Shown here piece after piece: positions 1-7,740 of a DNA stretch of 8,941 nucleotides; position 1 is the first letter of the stretch; every line of letters begins with the position of its first letter. Source of the DNA: Roseivirga sp. UBA7431 (GTDB lineage: Bacteria > Bacteroidota > Bacteroidia > Cytophagales > Cyclobacteriaceae); assembly GCA_002477595.1 (NCBI GenBank), contig DLQN01000047.1, positions 1-8,941 of the forward strand, written 5' to 3'. The notes under the pieces are model-generated. The model saw only the letters and a program-made list of their open reading frames with translations, ran no database searches and was not told the DNA's origin. The translations under genes and the position numbers were made by a program.

Positions 1-494
<494 letters not shown>

Positions 495-528
495 TTAATT
501 GTGGCCTAAACCAAATTCAAAATTGTAA

Positions 529-3500
529 TTAGTCTAAAGTGATTTCTAATGCGAGACCTCTAAGCTCGTGAACCAATACATTGAATGATTCAGGAATATT
601 AGGCTTAGGAATAGAATCTCCCTTAACAATCGCTTCATAAGCTTTCGCTCTACCGATTACATCATCTGATTTTACTGTCAAGATTTCTTGGAGTACGTTA
701 GATGCACCGAATGCTTCGAGTGCCCATACTTCCATCTCTCCAAATCTCTGACCACCAAATTGTGCTTTACCACCAAGTGGTTGTTGTGTAATCAACGAGT
801 AAGGTCCAATAGACCTTGCGTGCATTTTGTCATCAACTAAGTGACCTAGTTTCAGCATGTATGCAATACCTACAGTTACTGGCTGATCAAATCTCTGACC
901 TGACAATCCATCCACGAGGTATTCACGTCCTGCACTTGGTAAACCTGCTTCAGTCAATTCAGCTTCCACTTCTTCCATGCTTGCTCCATCAAAAATTGGA
1001 GTAGCATATTTTCTACCTAGTTTCAAACCTGCCCATGCTAGTACAGTTTCGTAGATCTGACCAATGTTCATCCTTGATGGTACACCTAGTGGATTCAATA
1101 CGATATCCATTGGAGTTCCATCTTCTAAGAATGGCATATCCTCTTCTCTTACGATCCTTGCAACAACGCCTTTGTTACCGTGACGACCCGCCATCTTATC
1201 ACCAACTTTAAGCTTACGCTTTTTAGCAACATAGACTTTAGCCAACTGCACGATACCTGTCGGTAACTCATCACCTACTTCAATAGTGAAACGTTGACGT
1301 TTGAATTCGCCAGTAATTCCATTACGTTTTAGGTTATAGTTTTTAACCATTTTCACGATCAGGTCGTTCGTCTTCTTATCTTCTGTCCAACCATCAAGGT
1401 TAAGGTCAGTGATCAAGTTTACTTCTTCCTGAACGCTATAATTACTTTCATCTCTATAGATGTTCTTTTCTGGGAAAAGATTCTGAGCGATGTTATTCTT
1501 ATTGAATTTCACGCCTTTAGAGATTATCTCATCTCCAAATTTGTGTGTTACGCCACTACACGTTTTGCCATCAAGTAACTTTATCATCTTTTCGATGATC
1601 TGAGCTCTGACAACTAGTAAGTCTTTACTGTACTGTGCTTTTAGCACCTGTACTTCTTTCTTCGACTGAACACGTAGATCTTTATCCTTCTTAGGACGAG
1701 AGAATAGCTTGGTATCAATAACCACACCTTGAAGTGAAGGAGAAGCTTTTAATGAAGCATCTTTCACGTCACCCGCTTTATCTCCAAAGATTGCTCTTAA
1801 CAGCTTTTCTTCTGGTGTTGGATCCGTTTCACCTTTTGGCGTAATCTTACCAATTAGGATATCACCTTCTTTGATTTCAGCACCAATTCTGATGATACCA
1901 TTCTCGTCAAGGTTCTTCACAGCTTCCTCACTTACGTTTGGAATCTCAGAAGTTAACTCTTCTTGACCACGCTTGGTATCTCTTACTTCCAGCTCAAACT
2001 CGTCAATATGAATTGAAGTGTAAATATCGTCTCTAACTACTCTTTCAGAAATTACAATTGCATCCTCAAAGTTGTACCCTTGCCATGGCATGTACGCCAC
2101 TCTCAAGTTTTTACCAAGAGCCAATTCACCTTTCTCAGTTGAGTAACCTTCACAAAGTACTTGACCTTTCTGAACCTTGTCACCTTTGAGCACAATTGGC
2201 TTAAGGTTTACAGTAGTGTCCTGGTTAGTTCTTTGGAATTTAATCAGATTGTAAGTCTTATATGCTGTATCGAAGTTGACCAATTGATCATCTTTCGATT
2301 GATCATATTTGATAATGATCTTGGTAGCATCTACAAAGTGTACAGTACCCGAATCTTCGGCAATGGTCAACATCCTAGAGTCACGCGCTGCTCTTCCTTC
2401 TAAACCAGTACCCACAATTGGCGCTTCTGGTTTTAACAAAGGAACTGCTTGACGTTGCATGTTGGATCCCATCAAAGCACGGTTTGCATCATCATGCTCC
2501 AAGAATGGAATTAATGAAGCTGCTACTGATACAATCTGATTTGGCGCAACATCCATATAGCTCAGCTCTTTTGGCTCTACTACAGGGAAGTCACCTTCGT
2601 ATCTTGCCTTCACTTTATCGTTGATGAAGGTACCGTTCTCTTTAAATGGCGCATTGGCCTGAGCAATGTTGTGGGTATCTTCTTCTTCAGCGGTTAAGTA
2701 AATCACGTCATTAGACAGACTTACCTTACCATTATTAACTTTTCTATATGGAGTCTCAATGAATCCCATGCTGTTTACTTTAGCATGAACACAAAGAGAT
2801 GAAATCAAACCAATATTTGGTCCCTCTGGCGTCTCAATCGTACAAAGACGACCATAGTGCGTATAGTGAACATCACGTACCTCGAAACCAGCTCTTTCTC
2901 TCGAAAGTCCACCAGGCCCTAGGGCTGACATTCTTCTTTTGTGCGTAATCTCTGCTAATGGATTTGTTTGATCCATGAATTGAGATAGCTGATTGGTTCC
3001 GAAGAAAGAGTTGATCACTGAAGACAAGGTTCTCGCGTTGATCAAATCAACAGGCTTGAAATCCTCGTTGTCACGAACATTCATTCTTTCTTTGATGGTC
3101 CTGGCCATACGCGCCAATCCTACACCAAACTGAGCATAAAGCTGCTCACCAACCGTTCTCACTCTTCTATTAGAAAGGTGATCAATATCATCTACAATTG
3201 CTTTTGAGTTGATCAAACCGATCAAGTACTTCACAATTGAAATGATGTCTTGAGTAGTTAGAACAAGTTTCTCAGAATCAATATCAAGATCTAATTTCTT
3301 GTTAATTCTGTATCGTCCTACTTCACCAAGGTTATATCTCTTATCGGAGAAGAATAATGACTGTATAATGTCACGTGCCGTTTGCTCATCAGGTGCATCA
3401 GTGTTTCTCAACTGACGATAGATTTGCTCTACAGCTTCTTTTTCTGAGTTTGAATTATCTTTTGAAAGCGTATTATATATAATCGTGTAATCAGCAATGT

Positions 3501-4404
3501 TGATATCCTCTCTGTGAAGGATTACAGATTCAACATCCGCTTCAATGATCATTTCTACATGCTCTTCTGAAAGTACAGAGTCTCTTTCGAGTAATACTTC
3601 ATTCCTATGGATAGATACTACTTCTCCAGTATCCTCATCTACGAAATCTTCAACCCATGTTCTCAGTACCCTTGCAGCTAGTTTACGACCAATTGCTTTT
3701 TTCAAAGTGGTCTTCTTCGCTGTGATTTCTTCAGATAAACCGAAGAGATCCAAAATATCTTTATCAGTTCCATAACCAATAGCCCTAAGCAAAGTGGTTA
3801 CTGGAAACTTTTTCTTTCTATCAATGTAAGCGTACATAACGCTATTCACATCGGTAGCAAATTCAATCCAAGAACCCTTGAAAGGAATGATTCTTGCTGA
3901 GTAGAGTGCAGTTCCGTTGGTGTGCTTGCTTTGCGCAAAGAATACACCTGGAGATCTGTGTAATTGAGATACAATAACTCTTTCAGCACCATTGACGACA
4001 AAAGAACCTTTCTGTGTCATGTAAGGAATATTCCCTAAGAATACTTCTTGCTCAATAGTTTCAAAATCTTCGTTGTCCTCATCATTACAAGTTAAACGAA
4101 GCTTAGCCTTAAGGGGCACAGAATAAGTTAATCCTCTGTCGATGCATTCAGCAACGTCATATTTTGGAGGATCAACCAAATAATCCACGAATTCAAGAAC
4201 GAAATTCTCTCTTGAATCGGAAATAGGAAAGTTCTCAGAGAAAACCTTGAACAAACCATCCTGTGTTCTTTTGTCTGCAGGTGTTTCCAATTGGAAAAAG
4301 TCTTCAAAAGACTTTACCTGCACGTCAAGGAAATCAGGATAATCTAATATTGATTTAATCGAAGAGAAGTTTATTCTTTCTGATTGATTTGCTAGAATAG
4401 CCAA
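529..4404 (-). CDS. rpoB: DNA-directed RNA polymerase beta subunit
   Basis: Beta subunit of RNA polymerase, 1291 residues, a usual length for Bacteroidota and shorter than the E. coli protein. The N-terminal part carries [15 protein letters not shown] and the protrusion/lobe domains. The rifampicin pocket lies at about 469-500: [11 protein letters not shown] (469-479) and [13 protein letters not shown] (487-499), with the drug-contact residues Asp478, His488 and Ser493 unchanged, so no classical resistance substitution is visible there. The hybrid-binding segment [12 protein letters not shown] is at 1068-1079, and the C-terminal [18 protein letters not shown] beta'-contact region is intact. 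No frameshift is seen. The first codon appears to be TTG (4404-4402): no ATG or GTG lies upstream in frame before a TAG near 4527, and this start places the INFSS motif about 10 residues in, as expected for relatives. The stop is TAA. The gene sits 155 nt behind rplL, separated by four hairpins, and 49 nt before rpoC. Confidence 0.98.
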   Translation of the reverse strand: MAILANQSERINFSSIKSILDYPDFLDVQVKSFEDFFQLETPADKRTQDGLFKVFSENFPISDSRENFVLEFVDYLVDPPKYDVAECIDRGLTYSVPLKAKLRLTCNDEDNEDFETIEQEVFLGNIPYMTQKGSFVVNGAERVIVSQLHRSPGVFFAQSKHTNGTALYSARIIPFKGSWIEFATDVNSVMYAYIDRKKKFPVTTLLRAIGYGTDKDILDLFGLSEEITAKKTTLKKAIGRKLAARVLRTWVEDFVDEDTGEVVSIHRNEVLLERDSVLSEEHVEMIIEADVESVILHREDINIADYTIIYNTLSKDNSNSEKEAVEQIYRQLRNTDAPDEQTARDIIQSLFFSDKRYNLGEVGRYRINKKLDLDIDSEKLVLTTQDIISIVKYLIGLINSKAIVDDIDHLSNRRVRTVGEQLYAQFGVGLARMARTIKERMNVRDNEDFKPVDLINARTLSSVINSFFGTNQLSQFMDQTNPLAEITHKRRMSALGPGGLSRERAGFEVRDVHYTHYGRLCTIETPEGPNIGLISSLCVHAKVNSMGFIETPYRKVNNGKVSLSNDVIYLTAEEEDTHNIAQANAPFKENGTFINDKVKARYEGDFPVVEPKELSYMDVAPNQIVSVAASLIPFLEHDDANRALMGSNMQRQAVPLLKPEAPIVGTGLEGRAARDSRMLTIAEDSGTVHFVDATKIIIKYDQSKDDQLVNFDTAYKTYNLIKFQRTNQDTTVNLKPIVLKGDKVQKGQVLCEGYSTEKGELALGKNLRVAYMPWQGYNFEDAIVISERVVRDDIYTSIHIDEFELEVRDTKRGQEELTSEIPNVSEEAVKNLDENGIIRIGAEIKEGDILIGKITPKGETDPTPEEKLLRAIFGDKAGDVKDASLKASPSLQGVVIDTKLFSRPKKDKDLRVQSKKEVQVLKAQYSKDLLVVRAQIIEKMIKLLDGKTCSGVTHKFGDEIISKGVKFNKNNIAQNLFPEKNIYRDESNYSVQEEVNLITDLNLDGWTEDKKTNDLIVKMVKNYNLKRNGITGEFKRQRFTIEVGDELPTGIVQLAKVYVAKKRKLKVGDKMAGRHGNKGVVARIVREEDMPFLEDGTPMDIVLNPLGVPSRMNIGQIYETVLAWAGLKLGRKYATPIFDGASMEEVEAELTEAGLPSAGREYLVDGLSGQRFDQPVTVGIAYMLKLGHLVDDKMHARSIGPYSLITQQPLGGKAQFGGQRFGEMEVWALEAFGASNVLQEILTVKSDDVIGRAKAYEAIVKGDSIPKPNIPESFNVLVHELRGLALEITLD
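4402..4404 (-). other. Non-ATG (TTG) start codon of rpoB
   Basis: The bases directly seen on the minus strand are GGCC TTG GCT ATT CTA. Reading back in the same frame gives GCC, AAG, TAT, AAA, AAA, AAC and so on, with no ATG or GTG before an in-frame TAG near 4527. The next in-frame ATG is far inside conserved protein. TTG is therefore the only plausible standard initiator. It follows an A-rich stretch (AACAAAAAATATAAGG), which is the kind of leader that replaces a Shine-Dalgarno in Bacteroidota. Start-site choice is inference; protein N-terminal data would settle it. Confidence 0.8.
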
Positions 4405-4439
4405 GGCCTTATATTTTTTGTTATTGAATAATTCTTGAT

Positions 4440-4457
4440 TGCACCCTTCAGGATGCA
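4440..4457 (-). promoter_or_regulatory. Hairpin 4 of the rplL-rpoB gap, in the rpoB leader
   Basis: On the minus strand TGCATCC and GGGTGCA form a 7-bp stem (one G-U pair) around the four-base loop TGAA. It ends 35 nt before the rpoB TTG codon. It has no U-run behind it, so it is more likely a structural or translation/processing element in the rpoB leader than a terminator. Pairing is read directly from sequence; function is inference. Confidence 0.55.
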
Positions 4458-4458
4458 G

Positions 4459-4476
4459 AAAAAGGGATTGCTCCCT
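4459..4476 (-). terminator. Hairpin 3: short terminator-like stem with GNRA loop
   Basis: On the minus strand AGGGA-GCAA-TCCCT makes a 5-bp stem closed by a GCAA loop (GNRA class, unusually stable) and is followed at once by five T residues. The stem is short, so it may be a partial terminator or attenuator reducing readthrough into rpoB, or a pause site. It lies about 55 nt ahead of the rpoB start. Read directly from the sequence; termination activity is inferred. Confidence 0.5.
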
Positions 4477-4494
4477 AAAATGTATACAAACAGG

Positions 4495-4523
4495 AAAAGA
4501 CCCGTGATCTCGAAAGATCAGGG
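4495..4523 (-). terminator. Hairpin 2: Rho-independent terminator or attenuator between rplL and rpoB
   Basis: On the minus strand CCC-TGATCT pairs with AGATCA-(C)-GGG around a TTCG tetraloop, giving nine base pairs with one bulged C. It is followed by TCTTTTCC. This is the best terminator candidate in the gap and lies 36 nt behind the rplL stop. In E. coli an attenuator in the same place lets only part of the transcripts continue into rpoBC; the same job is inferred here, because rpoB has no convincing promoter of its own and ribosomal proteins are needed in excess of polymerase. Confidence 0.7.
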
Positions 4524-4534
4524 CCTATTCCAAT

Positions 4535-4551
4535 GCCATTTTATAAATGGC
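4535..4551 (-). promoter_or_regulatory. Hairpin 1: perfect inverted repeat just behind rplL
   Basis: GCCATTT and AAATGGC form a perfect 7-bp inverted repeat around an ATA loop, 8 nt after the rplL stop codon. No U-run follows directly. It could protect the 3' end of the rplL message after processing, act as an RNase III type cleavage substrate together with the next hairpin, or be a protein-binding palindrome. The repeat is seen directly; its role is not known. Confidence 0.5.
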
Positions 4552-4559
4552 CAATCAAA

Positions 4560-4937
4560 TTACTTAAGCTCTACTTCCGCACCAGCTTCTTCAAGCTGCT
4601 TCTTAAGTGCTTCAGCTTCGTCTTTAGATACACCTTCTTTTACTGCTTTAGGAGCACTATCTACGATCTCTTTTGCTTCTTTAAGTCCAAGACCAGTTAA
4701 TTCCTTAACTAGTTTTACAACTGCTAGTTTAGAACCACCAGCTGCAGTAAGAACTACATCAAACTCAGATTTCTCTTCAGCAACATTGCCTCCATCACCA
4801 GCAGCAGGGCCAGCAATAGCAACAGCCGCAGCTGCAGGTTCGATACCATACTCATCCTTAAGGATACCAGCTAGTTCGTTAACTTCTTTCACAGTTAAGT
4901 TTACTAACTGTTCTGCAAATTCTTTCAAGTCTGCCAT
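4560..4937 (-). CDS. rplL: 50S ribosomal protein L7/L12
   Basis: The multi-copy stalk protein of the large subunit (bL12), which recruits and stimulates the GTPase translation factors, including EF-Tu encoded upstream in this window. The 125-residue product has the full family plan: an N-terminal dimerisation helix pair that binds L10 (about 1-33, [21 protein letters not shown]), an Ala/Gly-rich hinge (about 34-52, [17 protein letters not shown]) and the globular factor-binding domain (about 53-125) with [20 protein letters not shown] and the ending AEVELK. It starts at ATG 4937 after an A/T-only leader with no Shine-Dalgarno, 41 nt behind rplJ. It is the last ribosomal gene before the hairpin region, so its message is expected to be more abundant than that of rpoB. 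Confidence 0.98.
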   Translation of the reverse strand: MADLKEFAEQLVNLTVKEVNELAGILKDEYGIEPAAAAVAIAGPAAGDGGNVAEEKSEFDVVLTAAGGSKLAVVKLVKELTGLGLKEAKEIVDSAPKAVKEGVSKDEAEALKKQLEEAGAEVELK

Positions 4938-4978
4938 TGTATTATTATTTATAAAGTGTTTTAAATCTTATTTAATTA

Positions 4979-5512
4979 TTAGTTTTCGCGCTCAGACAAA
5001 GTCGTGAGAATGCCTGATAGTTTGCTACCTGAAGCCTTAAGGCCAGAGATAACATTCTTAGCAGGTGATTGAAGTAATGATATTACTTCGCCAATTAGCT
5101 CAGCCTTAGACTTGAGACTACTTAGCATATCCAGATTCTCGTTTCCAATGTAAAGGTCCGTATCAATAGATGCGCCTTTTAATATTGGAGACTCTCCGCC
5201 TGATTTTTTTCTGAATTCCTTGATCAATTTTGCTGGAGCATTAGAATCCTCACCTGAGAACATAACGCCAGTAAAACCTCTCAATACACTATCGTCAAAA
5301 GGCACATAATCAGTATCTAACTGCTCTAATGCTTTTTGTACCATTGTGTTCTTTACCACTCTGTACTCGATTCCTCGCTCGAAGCACAATCTTCTCAAAT
5401 TATTGGTCTGAGCAACCGACATTCCGGATGCATCAGTAATATAAAAGTTGACGTTAGCCGAAAACTTTTCTACCAATTCTTCAATTAAGGCTGCTTTTTC
5501 TACTCTATTCAT
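4979..5512 (-). CDS. rplJ: 50S ribosomal protein L10
   Basis: L10 (uL10) anchors the L12 dimers to the ribosome and forms the base of the stalk next to L11. The 177-residue product has the family features: an N-terminal rRNA-binding domain with FYITDASGMSV (23-33) and the YRVVKNTMVQKAL segment (50-62), then a C-terminal helix with AKNVISGLKASGSKLSGILT that in the family carries the L12-binding sites. The ATG at 5512 comes only 2 nt after the rplA stop (TAA TC ATG), so the two are probably translationally coupled, and there is no room for the long L10-responsive leader that precedes rplJ in E. coli. It precedes rplL by 41 nt. Confidence 0.97.
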   Translation of the reverse strand: MNRVEKAALIEELVEKFSANVNFYITDASGMSVAQTNNLRRLCFERGIEYRVVKNTMVQKALEQLDTDYVPFDDSVLRGFTGVMFSGEDSNAPAKLIKEFRKKSGGESPILKGASIDTDLYIGNENLDMLSSLKSKAELIGEVISLLQSPAKNVISGLKASGSKLSGILTTLSEREN

Positions 5513-5514
5513 GA

Positions 5515-6213
5515 TTATAGTCCGGAAATTGAGTTTTTATCTATTTTCACTCCAGGGCTCTGTGTTGTAGAGATGTTGATACTTTTAAAGTAAGTACCTT
5601 TAGCAGAGGCCGGCTTTAATTTGTTTAACATCTGGATTACCTCATTAGCATTCTCAGCAATCTTCTCCTGAGAGAAAGACGACTTACCAATACTTGTATG
5701 AATAATGCCAGATTTGTCAACCTTAAAGTCGATCTTACCGCCTTTTACATCTTTTACAGCCTTTGCCACATCAAGTGTAACAGTTCCTGCTTTCGGATTA
5801 GGCATAAGACTTCTAGGTCCTAATACCCTACCCAAACGACCAACTTTGGCCATTACAGTAGGCATGGTGATGATTACATCAACGTCAGTCCAACCACCTT
5901 CTATTTTAGAAATGTAATCGTCTAACCCTACGTAGTCTGCACCCGCGTCTTTTGCTTCTTGTTCCTTATCCGGAGTACAAAGCACAAGCACCGTTACCTC
6001 TTTACCTGTACCATGGGGAAGTGCAACAACACCTCTTACCATTTGGTCAGCTTTTCGAGGATCTACACCCAAACGAACATCTATATCTACTGAAGCATCA
6101 TACGAAGCACCGTTAATTTCTTTAACGATACCAGCTGCCTCAGCCAGATCATATTGTTTGGCTGGATCATATTTACCAAAAGCTATTTTTTGCTTTTTTG
6201 TTAACTTTGCCAT
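5515..6213 (-). CDS. rplA: 50S ribosomal protein L1
   Basis: L1 (uL1) forms the mobile stalk beside the E site that helps release deacylated tRNA; in many bacteria it also represses its own operon by binding mRNA. The 232-residue product is full length. Visible family signatures are the N-terminal KLTKKQKIA, the [19 protein letters not shown] segment (about 43-61) and the L1 signature [19 protein letters not shown] (125-143), then the [19 protein letters not shown]-terminus. The ATG at 6213 follows rplK by 12 nt, and the TAA is 2 nt before the rplJ start. No L1-binding mimic was identified by eye near rplK, so autoregulation remains open. Confidence 0.98.
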   Translation of the reverse strand: MAKLTKKQKIAFGKYDPAKQYDLAEAAGIVKEINGASYDASVDIDVRLGVDPRKADQMVRGVVALPHGTGKEVTVLVLCTPDKEQEAKDAGADYVGLDDYISKIEGGWTDVDVIITMPTVMAKVGRLGRVLGPRSLMPNPKAGTVTLDVAKAVKDVKGGKIDFKVDKSGIIHTSIGKSSFSQEKIAENANEVIQMLNKLKPASAKGTYFKSINISTTQSPGVKIDKNSISGL

Positions 6214-6225
6214 TTGTACAAATCT

Positions 6226-6669
6226 TTAGTTATTCCAAGGTGCTTTACCACTCACCCTCAACCCCATACTTCTAGCTGTTCCAGCTACCATTTTCATAGC
6301 AGACTCGATAGTAAAAGCATTTAAATCCGGCATTTTAACCTCTGCGATCTCTTTTACCTGATCCCAGGTTACGCTACCCACTTTAACTCGGTTAGATTCA
6401 GCTGAACCTTTCTTTTGTTTAGAAGCTTCTAGCAACATTACTGGTGCCGGAGGTGTCTTGATAACAAATTCAAAAGACTTATCCTTGAAGATTGTTATAA
6501 GTACAGGTAAAACCTGACCCATTTTATCTTGTGAACGTCCGTTGAATTGCTTACAAAACTCCATGATATTAAGCCCTTTCGAACCTAATGCCGGACCTAC
6601 CGGTGGAGAAGGGTTGGCTTGGCCTCCCCTGACTTGCAACTTCAGATAACCAGCTATTTCTTTAGCCAT
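6226..6669 (-). CDS. rplK: 50S ribosomal protein L11
   Basis: L11 (uL11) binds the GTPase-associated region of 23S rRNA and contacts elongation factors; it is also the sensor for stringent-response factor RelA in bacteria that have it. The 147-residue product is complete: an N-terminal domain with [20 protein letters not shown] (10-29), whose prolines 22 and 23 line the thiopeptide antibiotic site and are unchanged, and a C-terminal rRNA-binding domain with [20 protein letters not shown] and RSMGLRV. The ATG at 6669 comes 1 nt after the nusG TAA (TAA T ATG), which points to translational coupling. Confidence 0.98.
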   Translation of the reverse strand: MAKEIAGYLKLQVRGGQANPSPPVGPALGSKGLNIMEFCKQFNGRSQDKMGQVLPVLITIFKDKSFEFVIKTPPAPVMLLEASKQKKGSAESNRVKVGSVTWDQVKEIAEVKMPDLNAFTIESAMKMVAGTARSMGLRVSGKAPWNN

Positions 6670-6670
6670 A

Positions 6671-7228
6671 TTAATCTTGTTTTTCTACTTGCATGTAACT
6701 TAATTCAACAGGTGTATTTCGACCGAAGATCTTAACCATAACATTAAGTTTTCTTCGTTCTTCAAATACCTCCTCTATGGTTCCTGTAAATCCACTGAAA
6801 GGACCATCCATTACTTTAATGGTCTCTCCGATTATGTATGGAGAATCTAGTTGCTCGTCAAAATCATCAATCTCCTCAACCTTACCTAAAATACGGTCGA
6901 CTTCGCCTTGACGTAATGGGACTGGCGGTGTGGAAGCCTCGCCAGCCTTTTGACCTAAGAACCCTATGATTCCAGGAATATTTTTGATCATGTGTATGAC
7001 TTCACCATTGGCAACATTAGCTTGTACCATTATGTAACCAGGAAACATATTACGGTCACGAGATTTTTTCTTTCCATTACGGATCTCGTAGACCTTTTCT
7101 GAAGGAATCATTACCTGAGGGATTTGTTCCGAGAATTGTTCACGGTCAATCTCATTATCAAGATAATCCTTAGCTTTTCTTTCCTGGCCCGATACGGCTC
7201 TCACCATGTACCACTTTAGTTCTGACAT
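6671..7228 (-). CDS. nusG: Transcription termination/antitermination factor NusG
   Basis: NusG binds the RNA polymerase clamp (beta and beta', encoded downstream here) to promote processive elongation, and through its KOW domain links polymerase to Rho or to ribosomal protein S10. The 185-residue product has the NGN domain (about 1-105: [12 protein letters not shown] at 5-16, [11 protein letters not shown] at about 59-69, IPGIIGFLG) and the KOW domain at the C-terminus (about 130-182: [20 protein letters not shown], then the loop ending [17 protein letters not shown]). No extra domain is inserted. It starts at ATG 7228, 14 nt behind secE, without a Shine-Dalgarno, and ends 1 nt before rplK. 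Its length and motifs fit the housekeeping protein better than a specialised NusG paralogue. Confidence 0.97.
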   Translation of the reverse strand: MSELKWYMVRAVSGQERKAKDYLDNEIDREQFSEQIPQVMIPSEKVYEIRNGKKKSRDRNMFPGYIMVQANVANGEVIHMIKNIPGIIGFLGQKAGEASTPPVPLRQGEVDRILGKVEEIDDFDEQLDSPYIIGETIKVMDGPFSGFTGTIEEVFEERRKLNVMVKIFGRNTPVELSYMQVEKQD

Positions 7229-7242
7229 CGTTTGATCGTTTC

Positions 7243-7431
7243 TTATAGCTTGTAAAACCAGTCCATTATTTCATCGAAGCCTAAATCAATCACGCCTATG
7301 AAAAGCGCAAAGATTAAAGAGGCGACTAATACTAACACTGAGCTACTCTGAAGATCAGAATACTTGGGCCAGCTTACTTTATGCCTCATCTCGTCATAAG
7401 AAGCGGTTACAAAGGACTTTAATTTACTCAT
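7243..7431 (-). CDS. secE: Protein translocase subunit SecE
   Basis: SecE is the small essential membrane subunit that clamps SecY in the SecYEG export channel. The 62-residue product is the single-membrane-span form usual outside the gammaproteobacteria. An amphipathic N-terminal helix (about 3-17) leads into the conserved KVSWPKY motif (18-24), then one hydrophobic span at about 31-48 (SVLVLVASLIFALFIGVI), then a short C-terminal DWFYKL tail. I chose the ATG at 7431 over the upstream in-frame GTG at 7455, because the GTG lies inside the 3' end of the tRNA-Trp gene and would add eight residues not typical of the family. The gene begins 21 nt behind the tRNA and ends 14 nt before nusG. Confidence 0.94.
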   Translation of the reverse strand: MSKLKSFVTASYDEMRHKVSWPKYSDLQSSSVLVLVASLIFALFIGVIDLGFDEIMDWFYKL

Positions 7432-7452
7432 CGGTTTTACTTCTTTATTTTG

Positions 7453-7525
7453 CACGGGTGGTAAGATTCGAACTCACGACCTCTGGTTTTGGAGACCACT
7501 GCTCTACCAACTGAGCTACACCCGT
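7453..7525 (-). tRNA. trpT: tRNA-Trp (anticodon CCA)
   Basis: The minus strand folds as a complete cloverleaf. The acceptor stem ACGGGTG pairs with CACCCGT over all seven positions. The D arm is GCTC-AGTTGGTA-GAGC, and the anticodon loop CTCCAAA has anticodon CCA at 7490-7492. The T arm is GTGAG-TTCGAAT-CTTAC with one G-U pair. The unpaired base at position 73 is G, the tryptophan identity base, and the next bases are CAA, so the CCA tail is not encoded and must be added by a nucleotidyltransferase. The outermost anticodon-stem pair (27-43) is a G-G mismatch. The gene sits between tuf and secE in the same direction, and its 3' end is only 21 nt from the secE start, so it is probably cut out of a mixed tRNA-mRNA transcript. 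The gene symbol follows E. coli usage. Confidence 0.96.
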
Positions 7526-7556
7526 ATTCAACTCCATTCAAACTTTCTTCTGTAAA

Positions 7557-7573
7557 CCATTGATATTCAATGG
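7557..7573 (-). promoter_or_regulatory. Perfect inverted repeat in the tRNA-Trp leader
   Basis: CCATTGA and TCAATGG flank a 3-nt centre, giving a perfect 7-bp inverted repeat that ends 31 nt upstream of the mature tRNA 5' end. As RNA it would be a small hairpin in the tRNA precursor; as DNA it is a 17-bp operator-like palindrome. There is no U-run on the minus-strand side, so it is not a good terminator. Seen directly; role unknown. Confidence 0.45.
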
Positions 7574-7624
7574 GTTGAAACATATTCTTTAAGGAGAAAT
7601 ACCTCTTTAAAAAAGTGTCTCAAA

Positions 7625-7651
7625 TGCAGCAGAAGCTCGAAACGGGCTGCA
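7625..7651 (-). promoter_or_regulatory. Inverted repeat at the predicted transcription start of the tRNA-Trp/secE operon
   Basis: TGCAGC and GCTGCA face each other across a 15-nt spacer. On the minus strand the first arm begins within the last bases of the -7 box (TACATTTG then CAGC) and the second arm would be about 20 nt into the transcript. It could be an operator overlapping the promoter or a hairpin at the 5' end of the RNA; on the minus strand TTTGAGACAC and then a run of six T follow. Pairing is seen; either function is inference. Confidence 0.35.
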
Positions 7652-7681
7652 AATGTAGAAAATTATTAATAACGAAACAAA
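7650..7681 (-). promoter_or_regulatory. Candidate Bacteroidota-type promoter for tRNA-Trp - secE - nusG - rplKAJL
   Basis: On the minus strand TACATTTG (7657-7650) matches the phylum's -7 consensus TAnnTTTG exactly, and TTTG (7681-7678) matches the -33 box, with a 20-nt spacer that is within the known range. Transcription would begin around 7640-7645 and run through a leader of about 120 nt into tRNA-Trp. The -33 box lies inside the 3' arm of the tuf terminator hairpin. Motif match is direct; activity is inferred. Confidence 0.65.
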
Positions 7682-7712
7682 CGCGCTTCCGAAAAATCGA
7701 AAACGCGTTTGT
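7677..7712 (-). terminator. Terminator hairpin behind tuf
   Basis: On the minus strand ACAAACGCG and CGCGTTTGT form a perfect 9-bp stem, extended inward by TTTTCG against CGGAAG-type pairs (four standard, two G-U) to about 15 bp around a loop of six bases (ATTTTT). The stem is followed by TTCGTTATTAATAATT, which is U-rich but not a clean U-run, so termination may be incomplete. It begins 28 nt after the tuf stop. It separates tuf from the tRNA-Trp/secE operon. Confidence 0.75.
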
Positions 7713-7740
7713 ATAAAAAATCTATGTAAGACTTAATGTA

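Noticed and set aside
4478..4487. Possible separate rpoB promoter (TACATTTT on the minus strand)
   Set aside because: It lacks the final G of the -7 consensus and has no TTTG or TTG box at a suitable distance upstream; the terminator hairpin occupies that place.
4435..5007. 190-codon open frame on the + strand across rplL and the rplL-rpoB gap
   Set aside because: It is antisense to rplL; its Ser/Ala-rich middle is the complement of the rplL alanine hinge and lysine-rich domain. It has no family motif, and the hairpin region interrupts any sensible start context.
7429..7455. GTG start for secE at 7455 giving a 70-residue protein
   Set aside because: The GTG overlaps the last three bases of the tRNA-Trp gene, so tRNA maturation would remove it from the message; the ATG at 7431 gives the usual SecE length.
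7591..7600. AAGGAG on the + strand resembling a Shine-Dalgarno
   Set aside because: No start codon with an open frame follows, the strand carries no gene here and the organism does not appear to use Shine-Dalgarno sequences.
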